Assembly (NCBI RefSeq): GCF_020089865.1
Contig: NZ_JAIRBM010000002.1
Coordinates: forward strand, 366,244 to 430,243
Direction of reading: 5' to 3'
DNA from: Microvirga puerhi
GTDB taxonomy: Bacteria; Pseudomonadota; Alphaproteobacteria; Rhizobiales; Beijerinckiaceae
Length of the DNA stretch: 64,000 bases
In this document: piece after piece, positions 17,573 to 25,728 of the stretch
Position numbering within the stretch: the first letter of the stretch is position 1
How the letters are laid out: the number at the start of each line of letters is the position of its first letter
Made by a program: the position numbers and the translations under genes
Notes under the pieces: generated by a model
Told to the model about the DNA's origin: nothing
Seen by the model: only the letters and a program-made list of their open reading frames with translations
The model's database searches: none

Positions 17573-18250
17573 TTACCTGTTCGCGGTCGTGGTGGGGGAA
17601 GTGGTGATGCCGCCGAGGGAGACCCAGCCCGTCGCAGCTTGGCTTTCGCGCTTGATGTAGACGTAGCCGGTCCGCTCCCATGGGAGAACGGACGAAGTCT
17701 TGTTGTCGAGCACGTAGTCGCCCTGGTTCGTCCGAACCAGCAACACAGCGTGACCTTCACCCAGCTCGTCGATGACCACGGTCATGCGCATGGCGCGGCG
17801 GGGGAGGCCGTTCTCGGCCAGGATCCGGCGCTTCAGCAGCTGGAAGTCCTCGCAGTCGCCCTTGCCGTCATCCGGGAAGCTCCAGATGTCGACCACGCCC
17901 CAATGGTCCATGTCCGTCACGGCCTTGACGGTGGAGTTCACACGCTGGTTGACAGACGTGATGAGCTTCCAGACCTGGGGCGTCAGCTCGATGGTCTGAG
18001 GCTCGGCCGTGTTGACGGCGCACTCGGACGGATACTTCTCGCAGAATTTCACCCAGCCCATGATCGGCTTGGCGCTGCCCATCTCATGAATGCTTTGGCC
18101 CGCCGGCGGCAGCGAGGCGACTGTTTGGGCCTGGGCCAGAGTGACGGGAGCAAGAAGCGAGACAGCGATAAAAGCTGTACGAACGATCCTCGACGAAACA
18201 AAAGTTCTTGTCGCCTGACCGAAGAAGTTCTTGAAAAAGGACTGCCGCAT
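17573..18250 (-). CDS. BTLCP / LapG-type periplasmic cysteine protease
   Basis: The 225-residue product has an N-terminal signal or anchor segment ending LAQAQ, then a transglutaminase-like domain. The catalytic triad is visible: Cys in KGDCEDFQLLKR, His in GEGHAVLL and Asp in YVLDNK. This is the BTLCP family, whose best-known member, LapG, cleaves the large adhesin LapA to release biofilms. No LapA or LapD gene lies in the window, so the substrate is unknown. ATG at 18250 was chosen over TTG at 18310. A CtrA-type box lies 15 bases upstream. Confidence 0.87.
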   Translation of the reverse strand: MRQSFFKNFFGQATRTFVSSRIVRTAFIAVSLLAPVTLAQAQTVASLPPAGQSIHEMGSAKPIMGWVKFCEKYPSECAVNTAEPQTIELTPQVWKLITSVNQRVNSTVKAVTDMDHWGVVDIWSFPDDGKGDCEDFQLLKRRILAENGLPRRAMRMTVVIDELGEGHAVLLVRTNQGDYVLDNKTSSVLPWERTGYVYIKRESQAATGWVSLGGITTSPTTTANR

Positions 18251-18560
18251 GCCCCACCAGTCGGTTAATGTTCTTTTAACCAAACTGACACGGTGGGATT
18301 CAGGGCTCAAGCGGAAAGTAAAAGGTGAGTTAACGCGTCGCGGGCTGATCGGTTCCCTTATGGTTAACGAAAAATTTCCCTGTTTCAGCGAGAGAAGCTA
18401 AGCCTTTGGAATGATTGGCGCAGGATCTTACATACAGCTGCCGCTGCGGGAACCCCTTCCTTTATTTCCTGTGTCAAAAAGTCCGCTCTTTTTCTCCTCC
18501 CGACGGGTGTGACGTCCCCTCCGTTGGTGGTTCGCATCTCTCCGTGCAAAGCTCCTCTCC
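18251..18560. other. Divergent promoter region
   Basis: This 310-base stretch separates the LapG-like gene from the rhomboid gene. It contains the TTAA-N7-TTAA box and further GTTAAC words near 18329 and 18362, and is richer in A and T than its flanks. No small gene was found in it. Confidence 0.6.
18265..18279 (-). promoter_or_regulatory. TTAA-N7-TTAA box, candidate CtrA binding site
   Basis: TTAA at 18265-18268 and TTAA at 18276-18279 are separated by exactly seven bases, matching the alphaproteobacterial CtrA consensus. The outer bases make a wider palindrome, ggttaa-N7-ttaacc. The box is 15 bases upstream of the LapG-like gene's ATG, within the position expected for a promoter or repressor site. 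Binding is inference. Confidence 0.55.
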
Positions 18561-19370
18561 ATGTTCTCAAATCGCTCCCGTGAACCGATCCTTAACCTTC
18601 CAGCCGTCGTCGCGTGGAGCATCGGCGGGTTGATAGCCATTCACCTGCTGAGGACGTTTCTTCCGGAAGACACGGATTTTCGGATCCTGATCGACTGGGC
18701 CGTGATCCCGGCCCGCTGGTCGGTCGCCTATGGGGGCGTGGAGGCGCAGGAGGTTCTGTCCGCTCTGCGTCATGCGTCGCCGTCGGGCGAGGCGTCGCCG
18801 TTCGTGGCCCTCGGACAATACGTTCTGCAGAACGAGGACGGTCGGCCTTGGACGGCGGTGACCTATGCACTGTTGCATGGTTCCTGGAGCCACGTGCTGA
18901 TCAACAGCATTTGGCTTGCCGCCTTCGGAACGCCAATCGCGCGCCGTTGCGGCGCAGCGCGCTTTTTTGCCCTTGCCGTGTTGTCGGCCATCGGCGGCGC
19001 GGTGCTCTACGCCTACATGAATGCGCTCCAGATCATGCCCATGATCGGCGCTTCCGCCGCCGTCTCGGGCATGATGGCGGCCGCCTCCTGGTTCATGTTC
19101 GCTCCGGCCGACTGGCATCCGGAAGGACGGCCGACCCAGCCACATGAACGCCCCCGGGAAAGGCTGATCGACATCGTCCGCAACCGGCAGGTCCTGATCT
19201 TTCTCGCCGTATGGTTCGCGGCTAACTATGTGTTCGGCTTTGTTCAGCCGCTGGGTGTCACGGATGCGAGTGTCGCCTGGGAGGCCCATATCGGCGGTTT
19301 TCTCGTCGGTTTAGGACTTTTCCCCGTTCTTGACCCACTTCCGGCGCGTCAATCCCGCTTCACGGCTTGA
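18561..19370 (+). CDS. Rhomboid family intramembrane serine protease
   Basis: The 269-residue protein has about six membrane helices. The rhomboid signatures are present: HGSWSHVLINSIWLAAFG in the second core helix, the catalytic serine in GASAAVSGMM, and the catalytic His in WEAHIGGFLVGL. Rhomboids cleave single-pass membrane proteins within the membrane; the target here is unknown. ATG at 18561 begins MFSNRSREP. It is divergent from the LapG-like protease gene, with a shared 310-base control region. Confidence 0.9.
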   Translation: MFSNRSREPILNLPAVVAWSIGGLIAIHLLRTFLPEDTDFRILIDWAVIPARWSVAYGGVEAQEVLSALRHASPSGEASPFVALGQYVLQNEDGRPWTAVTYALLHGSWSHVLINSIWLAAFGTPIARRCGAARFFALAVLSAIGGAVLYAYMNALQIMPMIGASAAVSGMMAAASWFMFAPADWHPEGRPTQPHERPRERLIDIVRNRQVLIFLAVWFAANYVFGFVQPLGVTDASVAWEAHIGGFLVGLGLFPVLDPLPARQSRFTA

Positions 19371-19500
19371 AAAGGCGGCTATTTCGCCGGATCATCAAAT
19401 TTCCTAACGGCAGGCTAGGGTATGTCCGGAGCGACAGGGGGCCTGACGTTGGTGGCGCGGCCGTCGAGGCCATCCTCGCAGCCGCACAACGGAGGCGAGC

Positions 19501-19932
19501 ATGTCCGTGCATCACATTCTTTCGGCCAAGGGGCATCAGGTCCTGACCATCGAGCCCCATAGAACACTGAGCGAGGCCGTCCGCATCCTGGCCGAGCGCC
19601 GGATCGGTGCGCTCCTGGTGACCAATGGAAGCCGCCCGGTTTCAGGGATTATCTCGGAGCGGGACGTCGTCCGGGCGGTCTCCGCCAACGGGGCGCAAGC
19701 CTTGGACGAGCCGGTTTCACGCTTCATGACCGAGAGGGTCGTCACCTGCACGAGCCGCGCCGACGTCAACGAACTGATGGAAACCATGACGAACGGCAAG
19801 TTCCGCCACATTCCCGTCGTGGAGGATGGCAGGCTCGTCGGCATCATCTCCATTGGCGACGTGGTGAAGCACCGGCTCGCGGAAATCGAGGCGGAGGCGC
19901 AGGCCATCAAGGACTACATCGCCACTGCCTGA
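19501..19932 (+). CDS. Tandem CBS domain protein
   Basis: The 143-residue product consists almost wholly of two CBS motifs. The first contains LSEAVRILAERRIGALLV and SGIISERDVVRAV, the second ELMETMTNGKFRHIPVV and GIISIGDVVKHRL. Stand-alone CBS pairs bind adenosyl ligands and act as energy sensors, but the partner is not evident. GGAGGCGAGC precedes the ATG. It is convergent with the patatin gene, with only eight bases between the stops. Confidence 0.92.
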   Translation: MSVHHILSAKGHQVLTIEPHRTLSEAVRILAERRIGALLVTNGSRPVSGIISERDVVRAVSANGAQALDEPVSRFMTERVVTCTSRADVNELMETMTNGKFRHIPVVEDGRLVGIISIGDVVKHRLAEIEAEAQAIKDYIATA

Positions 19933-19940
19933 GCAAACGC

Positions 19941-20954
19941 TTAAGCCGCCTGGGAATCCGCAATGAGTTCGAGGATGTCCGGCAGGGCGCGCTCCGTCGC
20001 CTGCCGTCCGAGGGCAATGCATTCATCGGCCCGATGAAATTCGAAGAGGCCCATCTTCGCCAGCTTCGGTGAAATCATGATATCGGGCGGGTCGCCCGCG
20101 AGCCGCGAGCGGGCGATGCGGTCCTGCGTGATATTGAAGGCATCGACCATGACGGTCGCGATCCCCGGAGCATTGGGCTTGCGCGGCTTGCCGGCCCGCG
20201 AGGCCGGAAAAATCCCCCAGCGCTTCGGCTCGACGATGGCTTCCTCGATTTCGCGCTCGTCGCCCGACTCCTCCACCGCATCGTAAGACTGGATCACCGT
20301 TCCCCGGATGCGGATTTCGCCGTTGAGGTTGACGCAGATCACGAGGTCCGCCCCCAGGGCCCGGGCGGCCGTGATGGGAATCGGGTTCACGAGAGCGCCG
20401 TCCATCAGCCAGCGCCCGCCGACGAGGACCGGGTCGAAAACGCCGGGGAGGGCATAAGACGCGCGCATGGCCTGGACGAGGGGACCACGGGTGAGCCAAA
20501 TCTCGTGGCCACTCGTCAGCTCGGTCGCAATGGTGCAAAACCGGACTGGCAGGCTCTCGACGCGTTGGTCCGTCAGATCCTGATCGAGCAGGCGCTGCAG
20601 GCGCGTCCCGGCGATCAGGCCCGAGCCACTGATGTGAAAATCGAGAAGGCCCATGACCCGACGCTTGGTCAGGGAGAGGGCGAAAGCCTCGATCTGGTCG
20701 AGCTTGCCGGCCGCGTAGCAGCCGCCGACCACGGCGCCGATGGAGCACCCGGCAATCACGTCCGGCACGATGCCGGCTGCGGTCAGGGCGCGCAGGACGC
20801 CGATATGGGACCAGCCGCGCGCGGCGCCACCGCCGAGCGCAAGGCCGATCCTGATCTTGGAACGGGGATCGTGTTCGGTCGGTGCATGCATATCCGCAAC
20901 GCCCCCGCCACCCCCTGACCCGGCACTGCGCCGGGCGATGTTGTCCCACAACAT
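19941..20954 (-). CDS. Patatin-like phospholipase (RssA/NTE type)
   Basis: The 337-residue protein has the three patatin hallmarks: the oxyanion loop LGGGAARGWSHIGVL near residue 40, the nucleophile elbow GCSIG, and the catalytic Asp in LMDGALVNPIP. These form a Ser-Asp dyad that hydrolyses lipid acyl esters. The protein has no signal peptide. ATG at 20954 has GGAG eight bases upstream; a shorter start at 20891 is possible. It is downstream of, and in the same direction as, folE, hisI and an MFS gene. Confidence 0.9.
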   Translation of the reverse strand: MLWDNIARRSAGSGGGGGVADMHAPTEHDPRSKIRIGLALGGGAARGWSHIGVLRALTAAGIVPDVIAGCSIGAVVGGCYAAGKLDQIEAFALSLTKRRVMGLLDFHISGSGLIAGTRLQRLLDQDLTDQRVESLPVRFCTIATELTSGHEIWLTRGPLVQAMRASYALPGVFDPVLVGGRWLMDGALVNPIPITAARALGADLVICVNLNGEIRIRGTVIQSYDAVEESGDEREIEEAIVEPKRWGIFPASRAGKPRKPNAPGIATVMVDAFNITQDRIARSRLAGDPPDIMISPKLAKMGLFEFHRADECIALGRQATERALPDILELIADSQAA

Positions 20955-21050
20955 GGCCGAACTCCAGAGCTGTGTGACTTTATGCGACGCATGTCGTGAA
21001 AGTCTTATGAATAACGCACGACAAGCTTATCAGGTCGATCGTGCGGCAAA

Positions 21051-22193
21051 CTAAACCATACTAGGCCGTAGAACCTGCCTGGCGACCAGCACGATCACCA
21101 GCGCACAAAGCATCAGGAGACAAAACATCGGCCGAAGACCCAGCAGGTCGGCACCGAACCCGATGAGGGGCGGGCCGAGCAGGAGCCCGGCATAGCCCAA
21201 TGTCGCCACCATGGCGACGCCCATGCTCGGTGCGACGCCCGGAGTTTCCCCGGCCGTGCTGAAGAGAACCGGCACCACGTTCGCGAGGCCAAGGCCGATC
21301 AGGGCAAATCCGATGGTCACGGCAACGGGCTGCGGTACGACGATGGACAAGCCGATCCCCAGCGCCGCGAGACATCCGCCAACCATCAGGGTTCTGGTTC
21401 GTCCGAGCGCACGCACGGCGAAATCGCCCATGAAGCGGCAGATCGTCATGGTCAGGGAAAAGGCGGCAAAGCCGCTTACGGCCTTTTCGAGGGAAGCGCC
21501 AGCTACGGTCTGGAGATAGATCGCCGACCAATCGACCATGGCGCCCTCGACGAGAAAGCACAGGAGCGTCAGCCCGGCGAGCGCGAGGATGCCGCGGCGG
21601 GGCAAGGCGAAGCCGTGGCTTCCCGCGACGCGGGTCGTTTCGCTGATGGCGAAAAAGGACGCCGCCAGAAACAGCAACGCCGTGAGGCCGCAGGAGAGGA
21701 GCAGTGTGGGGACGATGTCCAGTCCCCAGGCGATCAGCGCTCCGGACGCCGCGGCTCCCAGAAGGCCGCCGAGGCTGAAGAAGGCATGGAAGGATGACAT
21801 GATCGCTTGTCCCCAGCCACGCTCGACCAGAGTCGCGTTGGTGTTCATGGACACGTCCATGGTGCCGTTGCAGGCGCCTGCCACGAAGGAGGCGAGGACC
21901 AGAGCGGCAAGCGTCGGGGCAAATCCCGGCAGGAGAAGCGTTCCGGCGAATGCGAAGGCGGAGACTACCGCCACACGCCCACTCCCGAGAGCGGCAGTGA
22001 CCCAGCCGATGAACGGCATGAGGAGAACGGCTCCGAGCCCGAAGGCCAGTAGCGCGAAGCTCAGCTCCCCGTCGGTCAGACGGAGCGCCGCTTTGAAGCG
22101 GGGCAACTGGGCAGCCCAGGTCCCGATGAGGAAGCCGTTGCCGAAGAACAGGGCGCTGGTGGCCGCGCGTGCTAGGCGGAGATCGTTTCTCAT
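21051..22193 (-). CDS. Major facilitator superfamily transporter
   Basis: The 380-residue product has about 12 hydrophobic helices, with an N-terminal pair beginning FFGNGFLIGTWAAQLPRFKA and short loops throughout. It resembles the small YbjJ-like branch of MFS transporters. Substrate cannot be predicted. It starts 110 bases after the hisI stop in the same direction and has no obvious Shine-Dalgarno sequence. Confidence 0.86.
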   Translation of the reverse strand: MRNDLRLARAATSALFFGNGFLIGTWAAQLPRFKAALRLTDGELSFALLAFGLGAVLLMPFIGWVTAALGSGRVAVVSAFAFAGTLLLPGFAPTLAALVLASFVAGACNGTMDVSMNTNATLVERGWGQAIMSSFHAFFSLGGLLGAAASGALIAWGLDIVPTLLLSCGLTALLFLAASFFAISETTRVAGSHGFALPRRGILALAGLTLLCFLVEGAMVDWSAIYLQTVAGASLEKAVSGFAAFSLTMTICRFMGDFAVRALGRTRTLMVGGCLAALGIGLSIVVPQPVAVTIGFALIGLGLANVVPVLFSTAGETPGVAPSMGVAMVATLGYAGLLLGPPLIGFGADLLGLRPMFCLLMLCALVIVLVARQVLRPSMV

Positions 22194-22302
22194 GACCGAA
22201 CGCTTCTAATGCGCGCCAGGATGCATTTCACCCCCGCACCGGCGGATGGCAGCCTTTCGATTTTGGGGAGGCGAGGAGGACGACAAGGGAAGCACGCCGC
22301 GA

Positions 22303-22713
22303 TCAGGCCAAAACGAGCGCAGCTTTGTCATCCTTTACCGCGACTGTCCGATAGAAGCAGGAGTGACGCCCGGTGTGGCAGCAGCCTCCGTCGCCCGCGA
22401 CATTGACCTTGATCCAGAGAGCGTCCTGATCGCAGTCGATCCGCATCTCGACCACAGTCTGGATCTGACCGCTGGTCGCGCCCTTATGCCAGAGCTCGTT
22501 TCGGGACCGAGACCAATACCAGGCTTCGCCGGTCTCGAGGGTTTTCGCGACAGCCTCGGCGTTCATATGCGCCACCATCAGCAACTCGCCCGTCGCCGCA
22601 TCGGTCGTAACGCAGGTGACGAGCCCGTCGGCGCCGAAACGCGGCGTGAGGGCGGTACCTTCCTCCAACTCCGCCTTGGAGCCGGGGGAGGGAAAAGTGT
22701 GAGACGCGCACAT
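22303..22713 (-). CDS. hisI: Phosphoribosyl-AMP cyclohydrolase
   Basis: This enzyme opens the adenine ring of PR-AMP in the third step of histidine synthesis. The 136-residue product shows the family core: [36 protein letters not shown], the metal-binding CDQDALW stretch and the [12 protein letters not shown] zinc motif. It is the stand-alone cyclohydrolase without a HisE domain. It lies 72 bases downstream of folE in the same direction, a pairing common in this group. Confidence 0.95.
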   Translation of the reverse strand: MCASHTFPSPGSKAELEEGTALTPRFGADGLVTCVTTDAATGELLMVAHMNAEAVAKTLETGEAWYWSRSRNELWHKGATSGQIQTVVEMRIDCDQDALWIKVNVAGDGGCCHTGRHSCFYRTVAVKDDKAALVLA

Positions 22714-22785
22714 GAAAAAAGCCTTTGGAGGAGCCTTGCTGGTGGCGAGCCGCTCAGCTGCGACTCCTGTCAGAAGAGGAATGGC

Positions 22786-23421
22786 TCAAGCCTTACCCTG
22801 GCGGAGCAAGGTGAGGAAGCGGACCTGCTCCGCCGGATCGTCCTTGAACACACCGAGGAACTGGGTTGTCAGGGTCATGGCCCCCGCCTTTTGGACGCCG
22901 CGCATGGACATGCACATGTGCTCGGCCTCGATCATCACCGCAATGCCCCGCGGTTCGAGCGAATCCTGGAGAGCCTGGGCGATCTGCGCCGTCATGGTCT
23001 CCTGCGTCTGGAGCCGCCGAGCGTAGACCTCGACGAGACGGGCGAGCTTCGAGAGGCCGACGACGCCCTTGGAGGGGTAGTAGCCGATATGGGCAATGCC
23101 GAAGAACGGCACCATGTGGTGCTCGCAGTGGGAATAGAAGGGGATATCGCGCACGAGCACGATGTCGTCGTAGCCCTCGACTTCCGCGAAGATCTTGTTG
23201 AGGACTTCGTGCGGGTCGTCCTTGTAGCCCGCATAGAGTTCCTTGAAAGCCTTCGTAACCCGCTTCGGCGTGTCGACCAGCCCTTCTCGATGCGGATCGT
23301 CGCCGGCCCATCGGATCAGAGTGCGGACAGCGTCTTCCGCCTCCTCCCGCGTTGGCCGATTACTGGGGATTTCCGCAAAAGGTTTCATCCGCTTCGACAG
23401 GGACTTAACCACATCATCCAT
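22786..23421 (-). CDS. folE: GTP cyclohydrolase I
   Basis: This enzyme converts GTP to dihydroneopterin triphosphate, the first step of folate synthesis. The 211-residue product has the zinc ligands in [13 protein letters not shown] and the third cysteine in EHMCMSMRG, plus the [20 protein letters not shown] and QTQETMT core. ATG at 23421 follows GAGG at six bases; the frame stays open to 23526 but that stretch is not family-like. The Fe-S scaffold gene is divergent. Confidence 0.95.
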   Translation of the reverse strand: MDDVVKSLSKRMKPFAEIPSNRPTREEAEDAVRTLIRWAGDDPHREGLVDTPKRVTKAFKELYAGYKDDPHEVLNKIFAEVEGYDDIVLVRDIPFYSHCEHHMVPFFGIAHIGYYPSKGVVGLSKLARLVEVYARRLQTQETMTAQIAQALQDSLEPRGIAVMIEAEHMCMSMRGVQKAGAMTLTTQFLGVFKDDPAEQVRFLTLLRQGKA

Positions 23422-23570
23422 GTGGAGCCTCGTATTTGTTACGGATGGTCGGCCCCTTCGGGGTCCGCCATTCCTGACATGCGACCTCGCCGCTCTGAGG
23501 CGGCCAGTCGCGGATTGTGATGACAAGACATATATTGGGCGTTAACGCCTATCTCGCCACTCATGAGCCG

Positions 23571-24017
23571 ATGCTGAACGAGATCTACAGCCGCCGCATT
23601 CTCGAACTCGCCGCCGCGATCCCGCATCTCGGGCGGCTGCCTGCGCCCGATGCCAGCGCGACGGCTCACTCCAAGCTTTGCGGTTCGACCGTGACGATCG
23701 ATCTCAAGATCGAGGGAGATGTGGTCACTGACTTCGCCCACGACGTGAAGGCCTGCGCCCTCGGCCAGGCCTCGTCATCAATCATGGGCCGCCACGTGAT
23801 CGGCTCGACGGCGGATGAACTGCGGTCGCTCCGAGAGATTGCACGCCGGATGCTCAAGGAGGGCGGCGAGCCGCCGACCGGCAAGTGGGGGGATCTGGCC
23901 CTCCTTGAGCCCGTTCGGGACTATAAGGCGCGGCATGCCTCGATCCTGCTCACCTTCGACGCGGTCGTCGACGCTCTGGACCAGATCGCCGCGCGTAAGG
24001 CCGCCTGCGAGGATTGA
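23571..24017 (+). CDS. NifU/IscU-like iron-sulfur scaffold protein
   Basis: The 148-residue product begins MLNEIYSRRILELAA and carries two of the three IscU cluster-ligand cysteines, in SKLCGSTVTI and VKACALGQAS. The third, usually in an HCS context, is replaced by Ala (ARHASILLTF). It could bind clusters in another way or pass them on. ATG at 23571 was chosen because the family begins there; GTG at 23517 would extend it into the folE promoter region. It sits in a folE / scaffold / yidD / thrS neighbourhood seen in related genomes. Confidence 0.85.
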   Translation: MLNEIYSRRILELAAAIPHLGRLPAPDASATAHSKLCGSTVTIDLKIEGDVVTDFAHDVKACALGQASSSIMGRHVIGSTADELRSLREIARRMLKEGGEPPTGKWGDLALLEPVRDYKARHASILLTFDAVVDALDQIAARKAACED

Positions 24018-24032
24018 ATGCGCCTCTGCCGC

Positions 24033-25070
24033 CTAGGCCGGGACAGGAACCAGCGCCGACTGCCCGCGCCGCTCAATCCGCTCCCGATCGTCGCGGGAGC
24101 CGTAGCGACGGTCCAGAATCCTGGTCGTGTTCGCCCAATCGGCCATGGTCCTGACCGATTCCATCTGCTGGGCGACGAAGGGATCGGAGCGCCAATCCCG
24201 CGCCCGCTGCCACAGGATGTCCAGGGGCTCTTCAAGCACGTTTCCGACCTTCGCCTCGTAAATCGGGAACGCGCGGAGCCCGCCATCCGGCTCGATCTGC
24301 ATGAGGTCAAGATCAACAAGGCTCGCTCCGGGCTGGGGCAGGAAGTACCGGACGTCGGTCACGGAAATGCGGGGTCCATTCTCGTGGCGAGTGGCCAGGC
24401 GCCGACCGACTTCCATCAGGTCGAGCATTTCCTCGATGGTGAGAAGCCCGTTGGTCTCGAACTCCCGCTCGGCCGCGAGGCCGGATGGAATGACCGCGCC
24501 GAAGCGAATGAAATCGAGCCCCGGGAACCGTTCGACAGCTGCTTCGACGAACCGCTCCAGGTCCGCTTCCTTCGCGCCTGGACGTGTCAGGGTGTAGTCG
24601 ATCCCGAACGTGAAGCATGTCTGTCCGGCGGCCTGGCGCTCGGTCCTGACCCGGTTGAGGATATCGAGCGCCTTCATCCCGCGCTCGAAGGCGCCGGCGC
24701 GCCCACGGATCGCATCGTGAAGGGCAGCGTCGGCGCCATCGATGCTCACCGCCACGTTCGACACCGCCTCCGCGAGCGCGGTGGCTGTCCTCTCCTGCAT
24801 CGACCAGCCGGTCGTGAACAGCGCGACGGACACACCTGCGTCATGGAGACGCTTCATGGCCTCGACGGCCCAACGAATGGATAAGGGCTCGCCGCCGCTG
24901 AACATTACGCCTGTCGCCTGCGCCTCAAGCATCACGTCGATGACGCGCATGGCCGTGTCCCGGTCCAGCGTACGAGACGGCCGGCGGCCGGATTCCGAAT
25001 AGCAATGCCCGCATCTTAGTGGACAGGAATAGGTGATATCCCAGATAAACTTACTGATTTTTACGGCCAT
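24033..25070 (-). CDS. Radical SAM protein with a cysteine-free SPASM-like tail
   Basis: The 345-residue enzyme has the radical SAM cluster motif CPLRCGHC with Cys16, Cys20 and Cys23 (CX3CX2C), then GVMFSGGEPLS and AVSIDGADAALHD. The C-terminal part has the layout of a SPASM region (GNVLEEPLDILW, residues near 285) but no cysteines, so no auxiliary cluster can form there; the only other Cys is in QTCFTFG. This resembles peptide or cofactor maturases without proving a substrate. AAGGGG precedes the ATG. It lies between the Fe-S scaffold and yidD genes, on the opposite strand to both. Confidence 0.84.
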   Translation of the reverse strand: MAVKISKFIWDITYSCPLRCGHCYSESGRRPSRTLDRDTAMRVIDVMLEAQATGVMFSGGEPLSIRWAVEAMKRLHDAGVSVALFTTGWSMQERTATALAEAVSNVAVSIDGADAALHDAIRGRAGAFERGMKALDILNRVRTERQAAGQTCFTFGIDYTLTRPGAKEADLERFVEAAVERFPGLDFIRFGAVIPSGLAAEREFETNGLLTIEEMLDLMEVGRRLATRHENGPRISVTDVRYFLPQPGASLVDLDLMQIEPDGGLRAFPIYEAKVGNVLEEPLDILWQRARDWRSDPFVAQQMESVRTMADWANTTRILDRRYGSRDDRERIERRGQSALVPVPA

Positions 25071-25116
25071 TGTTCTTGCCCCTTAAGATCGCCTCGCGGC
25101 TCGGCGAGCGGAAACA

Positions 25117-25182
25117 TCAACGAAATGAAGTATCGTTTATAAGCTCTAGGGACGCCACGAAGTAACAGTTGAATCTTGCCAT
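25117..25182 (-). other. 21-codon open frame upstream of the radical SAM gene (speculative)
   Basis: ATG at 25182 opens a frame encoding MARFNCYFVASLELINDT and three more residues, ending 46 bases before the radical SAM start on the same strand. It has one cysteine and no convincing Shine-Dalgarno site. It could be a precursor peptide, a leader peptide or chance; I cannot distinguish these. Confidence 0.2.
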
Positions 25183-25265
25183 GTATGTACGATATAACGA
25201 TTACACTTTAGGTTGTATTTCTATGGAGCTTCCGTAGAGTCGTTTGGATATCGCATCGAAACAAC

Positions 25266-25275
25266 ATTACGTAAT
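25266..25275. promoter_or_regulatory. 10-base palindrome in the AT-rich radical SAM/yidD gap
   Basis: The perfect palindrome attacgtaat lies in the 256-base divergent region (25071-25326), which is visibly AT-rich compared with the genes on each side. It could be an operator for a dimeric regulator, but a single site in AT-rich DNA is weak evidence. Confidence 0.3.
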
Positions 25276-25326
25276 ATACGATCGAGTTGAGGGTTGGACG
25301 TGCAAGACAGATCTCGGGAGACACCA

Positions 25327-25656
25327 GTGACGCACTTCCTCCGCCGAGCCGCTCACATGGCAATCCGGGGCTACCAGCTCACCCTGTCCGGCCTGATCGG
25401 GCGCCAATGCCGGCATCTGCCATCCTGCTCCGAATACACGGACGAGGCGATCCAGCGGCACGGCTTCTGGGCTGGGGGATGGATGGGGTTTGCCCGCATC
25501 TGCCGTTGCGGCCCGTTCGGCACGTCGGGCCTCGATCTGGTTCCTGAAACATTGCCCGATGGATCAGCGTGGTATAAGCCCTGGTCCTATGGTCGCTGGA
25601 GAGGTGTGAACGCCCCGGCGATCACCTGTGAATCGGTCGAACCTGACGGCGACTGA
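25327..25656 (+). CDS. yidD: Membrane protein insertion efficiency factor YidD
   Basis: The 109-residue product has the family pattern YQLTLSGLIGRQCRHLPSCSEY, followed by DEAIQRHGFWAG and the terminal RICRCGPFGTSG motif. YidD is a small peripheral inner-membrane protein that helps YidC-dependent insertion. GTG at 25327 was chosen because GGGAGA lies at the correct distance; TTG at 25294 would add 11 residues. It is followed 72 bases later by thrS. Confidence 0.93.
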   Translation: MTHFLRRAAHMAIRGYQLTLSGLIGRQCRHLPSCSEYTDEAIQRHGFWAGGWMGFARICRCGPFGTSGLDLVPETLPDGSAWYKPWSYGRWRGVNAPAITCESVEPDGD

Positions 25657-25728
25657 TGCTTTTCATCTCATCCATCCGTCGGCCCCCGCTTACCTGCTCC
25701 GTTGGCAGGAGTGAGCAAGGAGAACCTG

